In this document: one piece after another, positions 42,497 through 52,258 of the stretch
Position numbering within the stretch: the first letter of the stretch is position 1
Layout of the letters: each line of letters opens with the position of its first letter
NCBI RefSeq assembly: GCF_026167545.1
Contig: NZ_CP110678.1
Coordinates: 3,151,501 to 3,215,500 of the forward strand
DNA: 64,000 nt
Direction: 5' to 3'
Source: Sphingomonas sp. S1-29
Lineage (GTDB): Bacteria > Pseudomonadota > Alphaproteobacteria > Sphingomonadales > Sphingomonadaceae
Notes under the pieces: model-generated
Seen by the model: the letters and a program-made list of their open reading frames with translations, nothing else
Told to the model about the DNA's origin: nothing
Databases searched by the model: none
Translations under genes and position numbers: made by a program

Positions 42497-44008
42497 TCAC
42501 CGGCTCGCGACCTGCGCGGCCGAACGGCGTTCGATCTTGTCGGCCAGCACCGCGTCCCATTTATACGGATCGGCGCGGAAGCTCATCTGCCCGTTCGCGC
42601 TCGCAAACGCGGTCCAATAGAGCAGATACACCTGCACCGGGGTGTTGAGCCGCGCGCGGACGGTCTTGGTGGTGGTCGTCACCTGCTCGTCGATCGCCGC
42701 CTCGCTCCATTCGGGAACGTCGCGCAGTAGCAATTTGGCGAGCTCGGCGGGCTTTTCGAGCCGGATGCAACCATGGCTCGCCAGCCGGTCAAAGCGCGAG
42801 AAGCCAGCCTGCGCCGGGGTGTCGTGCAGATACACCGCGAACGGATTGTCGAAGTCGAATTTGAAGCGGCCGAGCGCGCTGGTGTCGCCCGATGCCTGTT
42901 GTAGGCGGCGGTTGGGGCCTTCGCCGATGATGCGGAAGTTGTTGGCCTTGAGATAGCCATCGCCCTTCGGGAACAGCTCGCGATTGGCGATGCTCGACGG
43001 CACGTTCCACGGCGGATTGAGCACCACCGAGTGGATCGTCGATTGCAGCATCGGCGTCTCGCCGCCGCCGGGTTTGCCGGTGACCGCCTTCATCGACATC
43101 ACCGGGCTGTCACCCTCGAACACCGTCAGCACCGCGGCGGCGATGTTTACCTGGATCCGGTTCTTGGGCAGCTCGTGCGGCAGCCAGCGCCAGCGCTCCA
43201 TATTCGCCATGATCTGGCGCACGCGGTCGCGGGCGGGCACGTTGAGCGCGCCGATCGTCTGGGTCGAAACGGTGCCGGTGGGGTTCAGCCCGTAGCGGCG
43301 CTGCGCGCGCTGTACTGCCGCCTTCAACGTGGCGTCGAAGCTGTCGCCGGTCGCGACCACCTCGGGATCCTCGATCGCCAAGCGCTTGCGTAGCGCGGCG
43401 ACACGCGCGCCCTTCGATCCCATCGACAAGTCGGCGCCGGCGGGGATCGCCTGCCAGCCGCCCGCGGTGACGATACCGCGATAGCGCGTGAGGCCCTCGC
43501 GCAAGCCGTCATAGCCGGCCCAGGGGGGCGGCAGCGCGGCGAACCACTGCGCGATCCGATCCTCGGCCACCGCCTTGGCAAAGGCAGGGCGGGGGTCGTA
43601 GGCAGCGGGGCGCAGCGCCCAATCCTCCTGGAAATCGGCGGTATCGAGCCGCCCGGCATGCACCGCATGCGCATGATCGAGCGCAGCGCGAACCAACGCG
43701 TCGTTCGCCTGCGGGATCGAAACCGCAGCATCTACCGACCGCAGTCCCTGCACCGCGCCATCCTGCTCCAGCAACGCTGCCAGCTGGGTTGCCTGGACCG
43801 GGGTAAGCACCGGGAGCGGCGCGACCGGCTGCACCATCGGCACCGGGATCGATGGCGGTAGCGGGGTGGTCTGCATCGCCGGCGGGATGATCCGCGCGGG
43901 CGGGGCGGCGGGCATTGCGGGCGCGCGCGGCGACGGCGCCTGCGTCTGCGCGGCCGCGGGGGCGGCGAGCGAGGTCAGGAGCAGGGCAGTCAGGCGGATA
44001 TTGCGCAT
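42497..44008 (-). CDS. L,D-transpeptidase, YcbB/LdtD-like
   Basis: A periplasmic cell-wall cross-linking enzyme of 503 residues. The signal peptide is MRNIRLTALLLTSLAAPAAAQ, then a Pro/Ala-rich spacer to about residue 65. A scaffold region follows, a peptidoglycan-binding-like stretch (GSKGARVAALRKRLAIEDPEV, AVQRAQRRYGLNPTGTVSTQT), and the YkuD catalytic domain with VLNPPWNVPSSIANRE, FPVYLHD-type FAVYLHDTPAQ, and the active-site Cys in RLASHGCIRLEKPAELA. ATG 44008 gives the signal peptide; an in-frame upstream ATG would add a non-signal leader. Its insertion between rplL and rpoB breaks the usual gene order. Confidence 0.92.
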   Translation of the reverse strand: MRNIRLTALLLTSLAAPAAAQTQAPSPRAPAMPAAPPARIIPPAMQTTPLPPSIPVPMVQPVAPLPVLTPVQATQLAALLEQDGAVQGLRSVDAAVSIPQANDALVRAALDHAHAVHAGRLDTADFQEDWALRPAAYDPRPAFAKAVAEDRIAQWFAALPPPWAGYDGLREGLTRYRGIVTAGGWQAIPAGADLSMGSKGARVAALRKRLAIEDPEVVATGDSFDATLKAAVQRAQRRYGLNPTGTVSTQTIGALNVPARDRVRQIMANMERWRWLPHELPKNRIQVNIAAAVLTVFEGDSPVMSMKAVTGKPGGGETPMLQSTIHSVVLNPPWNVPSSIANRELFPKGDGYLKANNFRIIGEGPNRRLQQASGDTSALGRFKFDFDNPFAVYLHDTPAQAGFSRFDRLASHGCIRLEKPAELAKLLLRDVPEWSEAAIDEQVTTTTKTVRARLNTPVQVYLLYWTAFASANGQMSFRADPYKWDAVLADKIERRSAAQVASR

Positions 44009-44234
44009 GGGCAGGGATACTCTCACTCGTTCTTCGACACCGAACGCCGCGCCGAACCGTTCGCCGCAAGCCTTAACGCCTGTCGTGCCCGCTCGCAAAG
44101 GCGAAGCGACACGCAACACATCCTGCGACAATAAAAGGGTTTGTCCGGAAGGTGCGAACGGCGCCAGGGGGGCATGATCAAACGAAACGACCTGGGTAGC
44201 GCCCTCAGAGTTCAGCGCGCACGCTCTTCAAACG

Positions 44235-44262
44235 AAAAAGGGCGACCCCGATGGGGCCGCCC
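44235..44262 (-). terminator. Intrinsic terminator of rplJL
   Basis: On the minus strand GGGCGGCCCC ATC GGGGTCGCCC (44262-44240) is followed by TTTTT (44239-44235), 44 bases past the rplL stop. It separates rplJL from the downstream transpeptidase gene. Confidence 0.88.
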
Positions 44263-44305
44263 TCCTTCGATCGTATCGCCGCCCGTTGCCGGGGGGCAAA
44301 GCCGA

Positions 44306-44680
44306 TTACTTGACTTCGACGGTCGCGCCGGCGGCTTCCAGCTGGGCCTTGATCTTGGCGGCTTCGTCCTTCGACACGCCTTCCTTGACGGCCTTGGGAG
44401 CCGACTCGACCAGCGCCTTTGCTTCGGTCAGGCCGAGTGCGGTGATCGCGCGGACTTCCTTAATCACGTTGATCTTCTTGCCACCGTCGCCGGTGAGGAT
44501 CACGTCGAATTCGGTCTGCTCTTCAGCAGCAGGAGCGGCAGCGCCGCCGCCAGCGGCAGGTGCTGCAACTGCGGCAGCAGCCGAAACGCCCCACTTCTCT
44601 TCGAGCATCTTCGAAAGCTCGGCGGCTTCCAGGACGGTCAGGGCGCTCAGGTCGTCGACGAGCTTGTTCAGGTCAGCCAT
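44306..44680 (-). CDS. rplL: 50S ribosomal protein L7/L12
   Basis: A stalk protein of 124 residues. The N-terminal dimerisation part is [31 protein letters not shown], in pieces. An Ala/Gly-rich hinge ([16 protein letters not shown]) follows, and then a C-terminal factor-binding domain ([37 protein letters not shown], ending ATVEVK). It lies 60 bases downstream of rplJ and has a strong terminator after it. Confidence 0.98.
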   Translation of the reverse strand: MADLNKLVDDLSALTVLEAAELSKMLEEKWGVSAAAAVAAPAAGGGAAAPAAEEQTEFDVILTGDGGKKINVIKEVRAITALGLTEAKALVESAPKAVKEGVSKDEAAKIKAQLEAAGATVEVK

Positions 44681-44740
44681 GGTAATACTCCAATATTCAA
44701 AGGGTTCGGGTCAGTAAATAAGCCTTGGGGAAGCGCCGTT

Positions 44741-45256
44741 TCAGGCGGCTTCCTTCTCCGCATATGCCGAAAGCACGCGCGCGATCTGCGCGGCCGGTGC
44801 CTGAGCGATCGTCGCGATCTTGGTTGCAGGTGCCACGATGAGCCCCACAAGCTTGCCACGAAGTTCGTCCAGCGACGGCAGCGTCGCCAGCGCCTTCACG
44901 CCATCGACGTCGAGCATCTGGCTGCCCATTGCGCCGCCGACGATTTCGATCTTGTCGTTCGTCTTGGCGAACTCGGCGATCACCTTGGCCGCAGCCACGG
45001 GATCGGTCGAGGTAGCAAGGGCTACGGGGCCGGTCAGCAGGTCCGACAGACCTTCATACTCGGTGCCCGCAAGGGCGATGCGAGCAAGGCTGTTCTTGCT
45101 GACCTTGTAGCTGGCACCGGCTTCGCGCATCTTCGTGCGGAGTTGCGTCGACTGGGCGACGGTCATCCCGAGGTTGCGGGTGACGACCACCACGGCAACT
45201 TCGTTGAAGGTGCTGTTCAGCGCGGCGACGGCGTCGGTCTTTTGCGAACGATCCAT
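44741..45256 (-). CDS. rplJ: 50S ribosomal protein L10
   Basis: The base of the ribosomal stalk, 171 residues. It starts [32 protein letters not shown], has [30 protein letters not shown], and ends with the L12-binding helix [19 protein letters not shown] 45256 follows a GAGGAGA ribosome-binding site; an upstream in-frame Met would start inside the leader hairpin. L10-L12 usually represses its own operon by binding the leader, which is present here. Confidence 0.97.
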   Translation of the reverse strand: MDRSQKTDAVAALNSTFNEVAVVVVTRNLGMTVAQSTQLRTKMREAGASYKVSKNSLARIALAGTEYEGLSDLLTGPVALATSTDPVAAAKVIAEFAKTNDKIEIVGGAMGSQMLDVDGVKALATLPSLDELRGKLVGLIVAPATKIATIAQAPAAQIARVLSAYAEKEAA

Positions 45257-45507
45257 GCCGGTCTCCTCAAAAAAGGCCTTCACTGCGAAGGCCCGGTTAC
45301 GTCGGAAGTCGGGCGACTGCCCGGCTCCCTCGTCCGAGGGGCATGATCGTCAAGCGGCGGGTGGCCCCGCGCATGACCCGAACCTTCCTGGCGGAAGTAT
45401 CCGGCGAAAATGCATTCCCCGTCTTGGCAGGACATTAAGGCCGGGCAAATCCCTGGCCACCTGCTGTCTCGGACGGATGCCGACACGGACGAATCCGTCT
45501 CGGCAAG
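45257..45507 (-). promoter_or_regulatory. rplJ leader RNA (L10-leader candidate) with terminator-like hairpin
   Basis: This is the leader between the predicted start site and the rplJ ATG. Its last structure is GGCCTTC GCA GTGAAGGCC (45293-45275) followed by TTTTTT (45274-45269). The GAGGAG ribosome-binding site starts at once after the T-run. Upstream there are further GC-rich arms (for example CGGGCAGTCGCCCG). Position and layout fit autoregulatory L10 leaders, but the consensus fold was not checked. Confidence 0.55.
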
Positions 45508-45513
45508 GGGGCG

Positions 45514-45541
45514 CTGATAGCGGGAAGCGGGGGAAAGTCAA
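45514..45541 (-). promoter_or_regulatory. Probable promoter of rplJL
   Basis: On the minus strand TTGACT (45541-45536), a 16-base spacer and TATCAG (45519-45514). It is upstream of the hairpin leader of rplJ. It lies in the 435-base gap to the plus-strand gene at 45692, where no other gene was found. Confidence 0.5.
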
Positions 45542-45691
45542 CGGCGGCGGGGGCTGGGACGGACGTTAACCTTAGCGCATTGTCTGCGCCCGGATCCGTC
45601 CAACATCGGCACAGCGCAAAACAACGACTGGCGAAACCCAGGCGAACAACCAATACACTTAAGCAACGACAAGACACAGAAGGCAACACCA

Positions 45692-46360
45692 ATGGTTAAC
45701 GGCAACATCCTGCGAAAGACACGGTCGCTTCGACTGGCTGCGCTGGTCTTGGCGGCAACGCTCGCGCCGCAGGTTGCCCAGGCGCGCACCCCCGAGGTTC
45801 GCAGCGTGCTCGCACTCGAGGCGCCTTTGGTGCCGGGTGAATATGCCTGGAACGCCGATGGCGTCGCCGCGGGCCCGACGCGGATCGTGATCGATCTGAC
45901 CGCGCAGAAGCTGTACGTCTATCGCGGCGGGGTAGAGATCGGGCGCGCGTTCATCCTCTATGGCGCCGACCACAAGCCGACGCCGATAGGTACCTTCCCG
46001 ATCCTGCAGAAGAAGCGCCACCACATCTCGAACCTATACAACGCGCCGATGCCGTACATGCAGCGGCTGACCTGGGGCGGGGTGGCGATCCATGGTAGCG
46101 AGGTCGAGGCCAATGCCGCGACGCATGGCTGTGTCGGCGTCCCCGACGAATTCGCGGCGCTGCTGTTCGACGCGACCAAGATGGGCGACGTCGTGACGGT
46201 CACGCGCAAATGGATGCCGGCGCTGTACGCGGCCGAGATCGACGCGCCCGACCCGCATGCGATCGAAGAAGTGGTCGAGTCGGTCGCGGAAGCCCCGGTG
46301 GCCGTTGCGGCGAACGAAGTCGTTGGCGCGCCTTATGCAGTCCTCACCCCGCCCGAGTGA
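45692..46360 (+). CDS. Short L,D-transpeptidase, YkuD fold
   Basis: A secreted protein of 222 residues. The signal peptide is RSLRLAALVLAATLAPQVAQA, followed by the YkuD domain: TRIVIDLTAQKLYVYRGGVEIGRAFI, KPTPIGTFPILQKKRHHIS, WGGVAIHGSEVEANAATHGCVGVPDEFAALLF, in pieces. The catalytic Cys is in THGCVGV, where most relatives have SHGC[VI]R; the Arg is replaced by Gly. The C-terminal 30 residues are an Ala/Val/Glu-rich tail. It sits on the plus strand between rplJ and rplA and shares a bidirectional terminator with rplA. Confidence 0.88.
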   Translation: MVNGNILRKTRSLRLAALVLAATLAPQVAQARTPEVRSVLALEAPLVPGEYAWNADGVAAGPTRIVIDLTAQKLYVYRGGVEIGRAFILYGADHKPTPIGTFPILQKKRHHISNLYNAPMPYMQRLTWGGVAIHGSEVEANAATHGCVGVPDEFAALLFDATKMGDVVTVTRKWMPALYAAEIDAPDPHAIEEVVESVAEAPVAVAANEVVGAPYAVLTPPE

Positions 46361-46387
46361 TCGCCGCCCGACCGCAGCAACGAAAAA

Positions 46388-46420
46388 GGGCCGGGAGATC
46401 GCTCTCCCGGCCCTTTTTTT
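46388..46420. terminator. Strong bidirectional terminator
   Basis: GGGCCGGGAGA TCGC TCTCCCGGCCC (46388-46413) is followed by seven T and preceded by five A residues. It serves the plus-strand transpeptidase and the minus-strand rplKA. Confidence 0.93.
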
Positions 46421-46441
46421 ATGCCGTGATGATCTGAAGGA

Positions 46442-47131
46442 TCAGACGCCGACTTCGGCGACGTCGACCTTGATCCCCGGGCCCATCGACGAGCTGACCG
46501 CGATCTTGCGGACATACTTGCCCTTGGCGCCGGTCGGCTTGGCCTTGACCACCGCGTCGACCAGCGCATCGAAGTTGGCGCGCAGGTCTTCGGCCGGGAA
46601 CGACGCCTTGCCGATGCCCGAATGGATGATGCCGGCCTTTTCGACGCGATATTCGACCTGGCCGCCCTTGGCTGCCTTGACGGCTTCGGCGACGTTCATC
46701 GTCACGGTGCCGAGCTTGGGGTTGGGCATCATGCCCTTCGGTCCCAGGATCTTGCCGAGGCGGCCGACGACGCCCATCATATCGGGCGTGGCGATGCAGC
46801 GGTCGAAGTCGATCTTGCCGCCCTGGATGATCTCCATCAGGTCTTCGGCACCAACGACGTCGGCACCTGCTTCGCGTGCTTCGTCGGCCTTGGCGCCCTT
46901 GGCGAACACGCCGACGCGAACGGTCTTACCCGTTCCTTTCGGGAGCGTAACGACGCCGCGGACCATCTGGTCTGCATGACGCGGGTCGACGCCGAGGTTC
47001 ATCGCGACTTCGATCGTCTCGTCGAACTTCGAGGTCGCGTTGCTGCGGGCCAGCGCGATCGCTTCGTCGATCGGGTGCAGCTTCTCACGGTCGATCGTGA
47101 GTGCCTTCTGCTTCTTGCTCAGATTGGCCAT
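46442..47131 (-). CDS. rplA: 50S ribosomal protein L1
   Basis: L1-stalk protein of 229 residues. Blocks are [78 protein letters not shown], in pieces, and [12 protein letters not shown] at the end. It is four bases downstream of rplK and followed by a terminator, so rplKA forms a two-gene unit here. Confidence 0.98.
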   Translation of the reverse strand: MANLSKKQKALTIDREKLHPIDEAIALARSNATSKFDETIEVAMNLGVDPRHADQMVRGVVTLPKGTGKTVRVGVFAKGAKADEAREAGADVVGAEDLMEIIQGGKIDFDRCIATPDMMGVVGRLGKILGPKGMMPNPKLGTVTMNVAEAVKAAKGGQVEYRVEKAGIIHSGIGKASFPAEDLRANFDALVDAVVKAKPTGAKGKYVRKIAVSSSMGPGIKVDVAEVGV

Positions 47132-47135
47132 CGGA

Positions 47136-47567
47136 TCAGCCCTCCACTACCTGGAGGCCCATCGCGCGTGCGGAGCCTTCGATGATCTTCGTTGCGGCGT
47201 CGATGTCGTTGGCGTTCAGATCCTTCATCTTCGCGGTCGCGATTTCCGAAAGCTGCGAGCGCTTGATCGATCCGGCCGAAACCTTGCCCGGCTCCTTCGA
47301 ACCCGATTTCAGGCCAGCGGCCTTCTTGATCAGATACGTGGCGGGCGGGGTCTTGGTCTCGAAGCTGAACGAGCGATCGGCATAGACGGTGATGACGGTG
47401 GGCAGCGGGGTGCCGACCTCCTGGTCGCCGGTCGATGCGTTGAACGCCTTGCAGAACTCCATGATGTTCACGCCGCGCTGACCCAATGCGGGGCCGATCG
47501 GCGGCGAGGGGTTCGCCTTGCCTGCAGGAACCTGCAGCTTGATATAGCCGGTAATCTTCTTTGCCAT
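47136..47567 (-). CDS. rplK: 50S ribosomal protein L11
   Basis: A GTPase-centre protein of 143 residues. It starts [43 protein letters not shown], in pieces, with the Pro-rich hinge, and ends with [28 protein letters not shown], in pieces. ATG 47567 gives the standard N-terminus and length. nusG-secE, normally directly upstream, is 13 kb away in this window. The 270 bases upstream show no clear promoter. Confidence 0.98.
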   Translation of the reverse strand: MAKKITGYIKLQVPAGKANPSPPIGPALGQRGVNIMEFCKAFNASTGDQEVGTPLPTVITVYADRSFSFETKTPPATYLIKKAAGLKSGSKEPGKVSAGSIKRSQLSEIATAKMKDLNANDIDAATKIIEGSARAMGLQVVEG

Positions 47568-47789
47568 GATACTCACTCTGTTGCCGGGCACGAATGCGCG
47601 CCGGTGCAAGTTTAGCGGTTCGTGCGACGGCCCAGGGCCGCCTCCCGCAACATCCATCGCTAGCGTTGGAAGCTGGCGCGCTTAGCGCAAAGCGCGGCGC
47701 GATGCAACGGGGCGGGCGCAGCGGGCGGCGCTGCCACTGATCGCTTTTACCGCTCGCGCTGACGAAGTTTAATCACTTTGTCCGATTAA

Positions 47790-50075
<2,286 letters not shown>

Positions 50076-50115
50076 GGTGAGAGGCCCCCGGCGGTGTCGG
50101 GGGGTTGAGGATGGG

Positions 50116-50149
50116 GCCGGGAGCGCGGGTGCGCTTCCGGCTTTTTTTT
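50116..50149 (+). terminator. Intrinsic terminator of katG
   Basis: GCCGGGAGCGC GGGT GCGCTTCCGGC (50116-50141) followed by eight T residues, 41 bases past the stop. The duplicated copy at about 50486-50521 has one stem mismatch. Confidence 0.85.
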
Positions 50150-50183
50150 GTTGGCGGGGGTGGGCAAAACGGGCGGCGCGTTT

Positions 50184-50303
50184 CCGCCCCCTCCGTCAGC
50201 CTTCGGCTGCCACCTCCCCCTGGCGGGGGAGGATTTGGGTGAGGTCTTTCCTCCCCCGCCAGGGGGAGGTGGCGGGCGCTTTAGCGGCCGTCGGAGGGGG
50301 CGG
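50184..50303. repeat. Palindromic repeat, CCCCCTCCGTCAG family, copy 1
   Basis: CCGCCCCCTCCGTCAG at the left faces GTCGGAGGGGGCGG at the right. Inside are CCTCCCCCTGGCGGGGGAGG and CCTCCCCCGCCAGGGGGAGG hairpins. Confidence 0.88.
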
Positions 50304-50366
50304 ATGGGGGGCGGGTGGTGGTGGTGCGGTTCGCGGTGACCGAGCCACCGGTGGCCGGGGTTTAAT

Positions 50367-50702
50367 TGGGCGAGGATGCCGCGGGGATGTTCGTGAAGGC
50401 TTGGGTGAAGGTGATGCATGCCGATCGGTTCGATATGACGGTGTGAGGTGAAACGCTCCCGGCGGTGTCGGGGGTTTAGGATGAAGGGCCGGGAGCGCGG
50501 GTGCGCTTCGGGCCTTTTTTGTTTGGCGGGGGTGGGCAAAACGGGCGGCGCGTTTCCGCCCCCTCCGTCAGCCTTTGGCTGCCACCTCCCCCTGGCGGGG
50601 GAGGATTTGGGTGAGGTCATTCCTCCCCCGCCAGGGGGAGGTGGCGGGCGCTTTAGCGGCCGTCGGAGGGGGCGGATGGGGGGCGGTGGGTGGTGGTGCG
50701 CT
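50367..50702 (+). pseudogene. Tandem duplication, second copy with decayed katG tail
   Basis: Codons here read [21 protein letters not shown] then DMTV and a stop, against [25 protein letters not shown] and DLTV in katG. A 12-base deletion between direct TTCGT repeats and several substitutions separate them. No start codon or upstream katG sequence is attached, so this is a non-functional fragment. The 577 bases between katG and the DUF559 stop hold only these repeats. Confidence 0.85.
50557..50675. repeat. Palindromic repeat, CCCCCTCCGTCAG family, copy 2
   Basis: Near-identical to 50184-50303. The right end overlaps the 3' end of the minus-strand DUF559 gene. Confidence 0.88.
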
Positions 50703-51051
50703 GGTCGGCAACGGCTAGGATTTGGCGGACTACTGCGTCCAGGTCCGTCATTACTTCGGTGGCGGTGAATCGCAGGACCTCTACGCCTTGCGCCCTGAGC
50801 CATTCGGTCCTCGCCGCATCGCGTTCGGGGCGGTCGCCGCGGTTGTGGGCTTCGCCGTCGACTTCGATCGCGAGGCTGGCGGAGGCGCAGTAGAAATCGA
50901 GCACGTAGTTGCCGGCGGGGTGTTGGCGGCGGAAGCGGGGGGCGGATGCGTGGCGGCGTAGGGCTGGCCATAGGGCTAGTTCGGGCGGGGTCATTGCCTG
51001 GCGGAGGTGGCGGGCGGTGGTTTTGGCGTTTCGCGTGCCTGCGAGGCGCAT
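50653..51051 (-). CDS. DUF559 endonuclease-like protein
   Basis: A 132-residue protein of the DUF559 family, which has a very-short-patch-repair/restriction endonuclease-like fold. Typical blocks are MTPPELALWPALRRHA, RFRRQHPAGNYVLDFYCASASLAIEVDGEAHN with the acidic core, RDAARTEWLRAQGVEVLRF, and VVRQIL. The function of these small proteins is unknown. The last dozen residues (about TTHRPPSAPSDGR) are encoded by the palindromic repeat, which supplies the stop codon. The start region is flanked by another copy of the repeat family (51057-51107), so the gene is bracketed by repeats. Confidence 0.85.
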   Translation of the reverse strand: MRLAGTRNAKTTARHLRQAMTPPELALWPALRRHASAPRFRRQHPAGNYVLDFYCASASLAIEVDGEAHNRGDRPERDAARTEWLRAQGVEVLRFTATEVMTDLDAVVRQILAVADQRTTTHRPPSAPSDGR

Positions 51052-51056
51052 CGTTT

Positions 51057-51107
51057 CCTCCCCCTCCGTCATGCTGCGCATGCCACCTCCCCCTGGCGGG
51101 GGAGGAT
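51057..51107. repeat. Palindromic repeat, CCCCCTCCGTCA family, half element
   Basis: CCCCCTCCGTCATGCTGCGCATGCCACCTCCCCCTGG sequence, in pieces, with a CCTCCCCCTGGCGGGGGAGG hairpin. It corresponds to one half of the longer elements at 50184 and 50557 and lies between two divergent genes. Confidence 0.8.
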
Positions 51108-51147
51108 TCGACTTGTAATGTTGGATTTCCGCGAACACAACGGGAAC

Positions 51148-52146
51148 ATGGCTCGACCGTTCGATCGTGCGCAGGGGTTGGAGAATGCGGCGTTTATCGC
51201 GGCGCTGACGCGGACCGGTAATGTCCGGGCGGCGGCGCGGGCGATTGGGCGGGCGGCGGCGACGATGCATGGGCGGCGCGCGGCGCATCCCGCCTTTGCG
51301 CAGCAATGGGACGTGGCGGTCGCGATGGCCGATGCGCGGTTGCTCGAGGACGGCGGTGGGCGGCTGGCGGATAGCGCGGCAAAGGCGGGTGGGGCTGTCG
51401 GCCATCGTTCCGCCAGCGATCGTACCGCCAGTCATCGAACCTTGGGGGGCGAGGCGGTGGTGGTGCAGCGGCGCGACGGCAAGCTGCAGGTGCGCAGCGC
51501 CCAGCCGGGCAAGATCACGCGGCAGTGCGAACAGGCGTTCCTGGCGGCGCTGTCGGCGACCGCCAACATCCGGCTGTCGGCGGCGGCGGCGGGGGCTTCG
51601 CCCGCGGCCTTTTATCGGCGGCGGCGGCGCAACCCGGGGTTCGCGCGCGAGATGCACCTGGCGCTCGAGATGGGCTATACGCGGATCGAGGAGGGGTTGC
51701 TCGAAAGCTTCGAGGTCGGGGCGCACGAGCATGACGCATGGCGCCATAACGAGCCGCCGCCGCTGCCCGCGATGACGGTCAACCAGGCGCTGCAATTGCT
51801 GTATCTGCACCACAAGACCGCGCGGCTATGGGCGCAGGCGCCGCATATGACCCGCCGGCGTGGCGAGAGCAGCCAGCAGTGGAGCGAGCGTCGCGCCGCC
51901 GAGTATCGCGCGGCCAAGACGCGCGAGACCGAGGCGCTCAAGATGGCGGCGACGAATGCGGCGTTGCACGCGGCGCTCGACCGGATCGCGCCGCTGCCGC
52001 ACGAGCCGCCGCCGCCGGTGCTGCCCGCGCTCGACCAGGTGACCGGCTGGTCGCAGGCCGATGCCGACAAGACGCCGCACGACCCGACGCGCGCGCTGTT
52101 CGGCGGGTGGCGGTTCGAGGACCTCGAGCGGCGTCGCCGGGAGTAG
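51148..52146 (+). CDS. Protein with two helix-turn-helix-like repeats
   Basis: A 332-residue basic protein without a family I can name. It has an internal duplication. Residues about 15-67 (AFIAALTRTGNVRAAARAIG.., HPAFAQQWDVAVAMADARLLE) match about 129-186 (AFLAALSATANIRLSAAAAG.., NPGFAREMHLALEMGYTRIEEGLLE), each looking like a helix-turn-helix plus a helical extension. A C-terminal helical region follows (WSERRAAEYRAAKTRETEALKMAATNAALHAAL, in pieces). The motif recalls phage terminase small subunits, but there is no phage gene nearby. ATG 51118 is an alternative start, ten codons upstream, with a GGAGGA sequence from the repeat in front of it. Confidence 0.65.
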   Translation: MARPFDRAQGLENAAFIAALTRTGNVRAAARAIGRAAATMHGRRAAHPAFAQQWDVAVAMADARLLEDGGGRLADSAAKAGGAVGHRSASDRTASHRTLGGEAVVVQRRDGKLQVRSAQPGKITRQCEQAFLAALSATANIRLSAAAAGASPAAFYRRRRRNPGFAREMHLALEMGYTRIEEGLLESFEVGAHEHDAWRHNEPPPLPAMTVNQALQLLYLHHKTARLWAQAPHMTRRRGESSQQWSERRAAEYRAAKTRETEALKMAATNAALHAALDRIAPLPHEPPPPVLPALDQVTGWSQADADKTPHDPTRALFGGWRFEDLERRRRE

Positions 52147-52258
52147 GCGCGGGGGCAGCGCGGCGTCGGGCGGCGTGCGCGGGTTGGCCGCAGCGGTTTT
52201 TATCGCCATAGCAGATACATAGCCCGGCCGACCTTCGACTGGGCGACGGGAGTAGCGC

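Noticed and set aside
50077-50451. Short plus-strand frame in the duplicated katG tail region
   Set aside because: It runs through terminator and palindrome sequence in a different frame from the katG tail, and the protein is Gly/Arg-rich with no conservation signal.
50184-51107. Possible CRISPR array because of repeated sequence blocks
   Set aside because: Repeats are long palindromes of unequal spacing without uniform spacers, and no cas gene is present.
51148-52146. Prophage terminase small subunit
   Set aside because: Only a helix-turn-helix resemblance; no large terminase, portal, capsid or integrase within the window.
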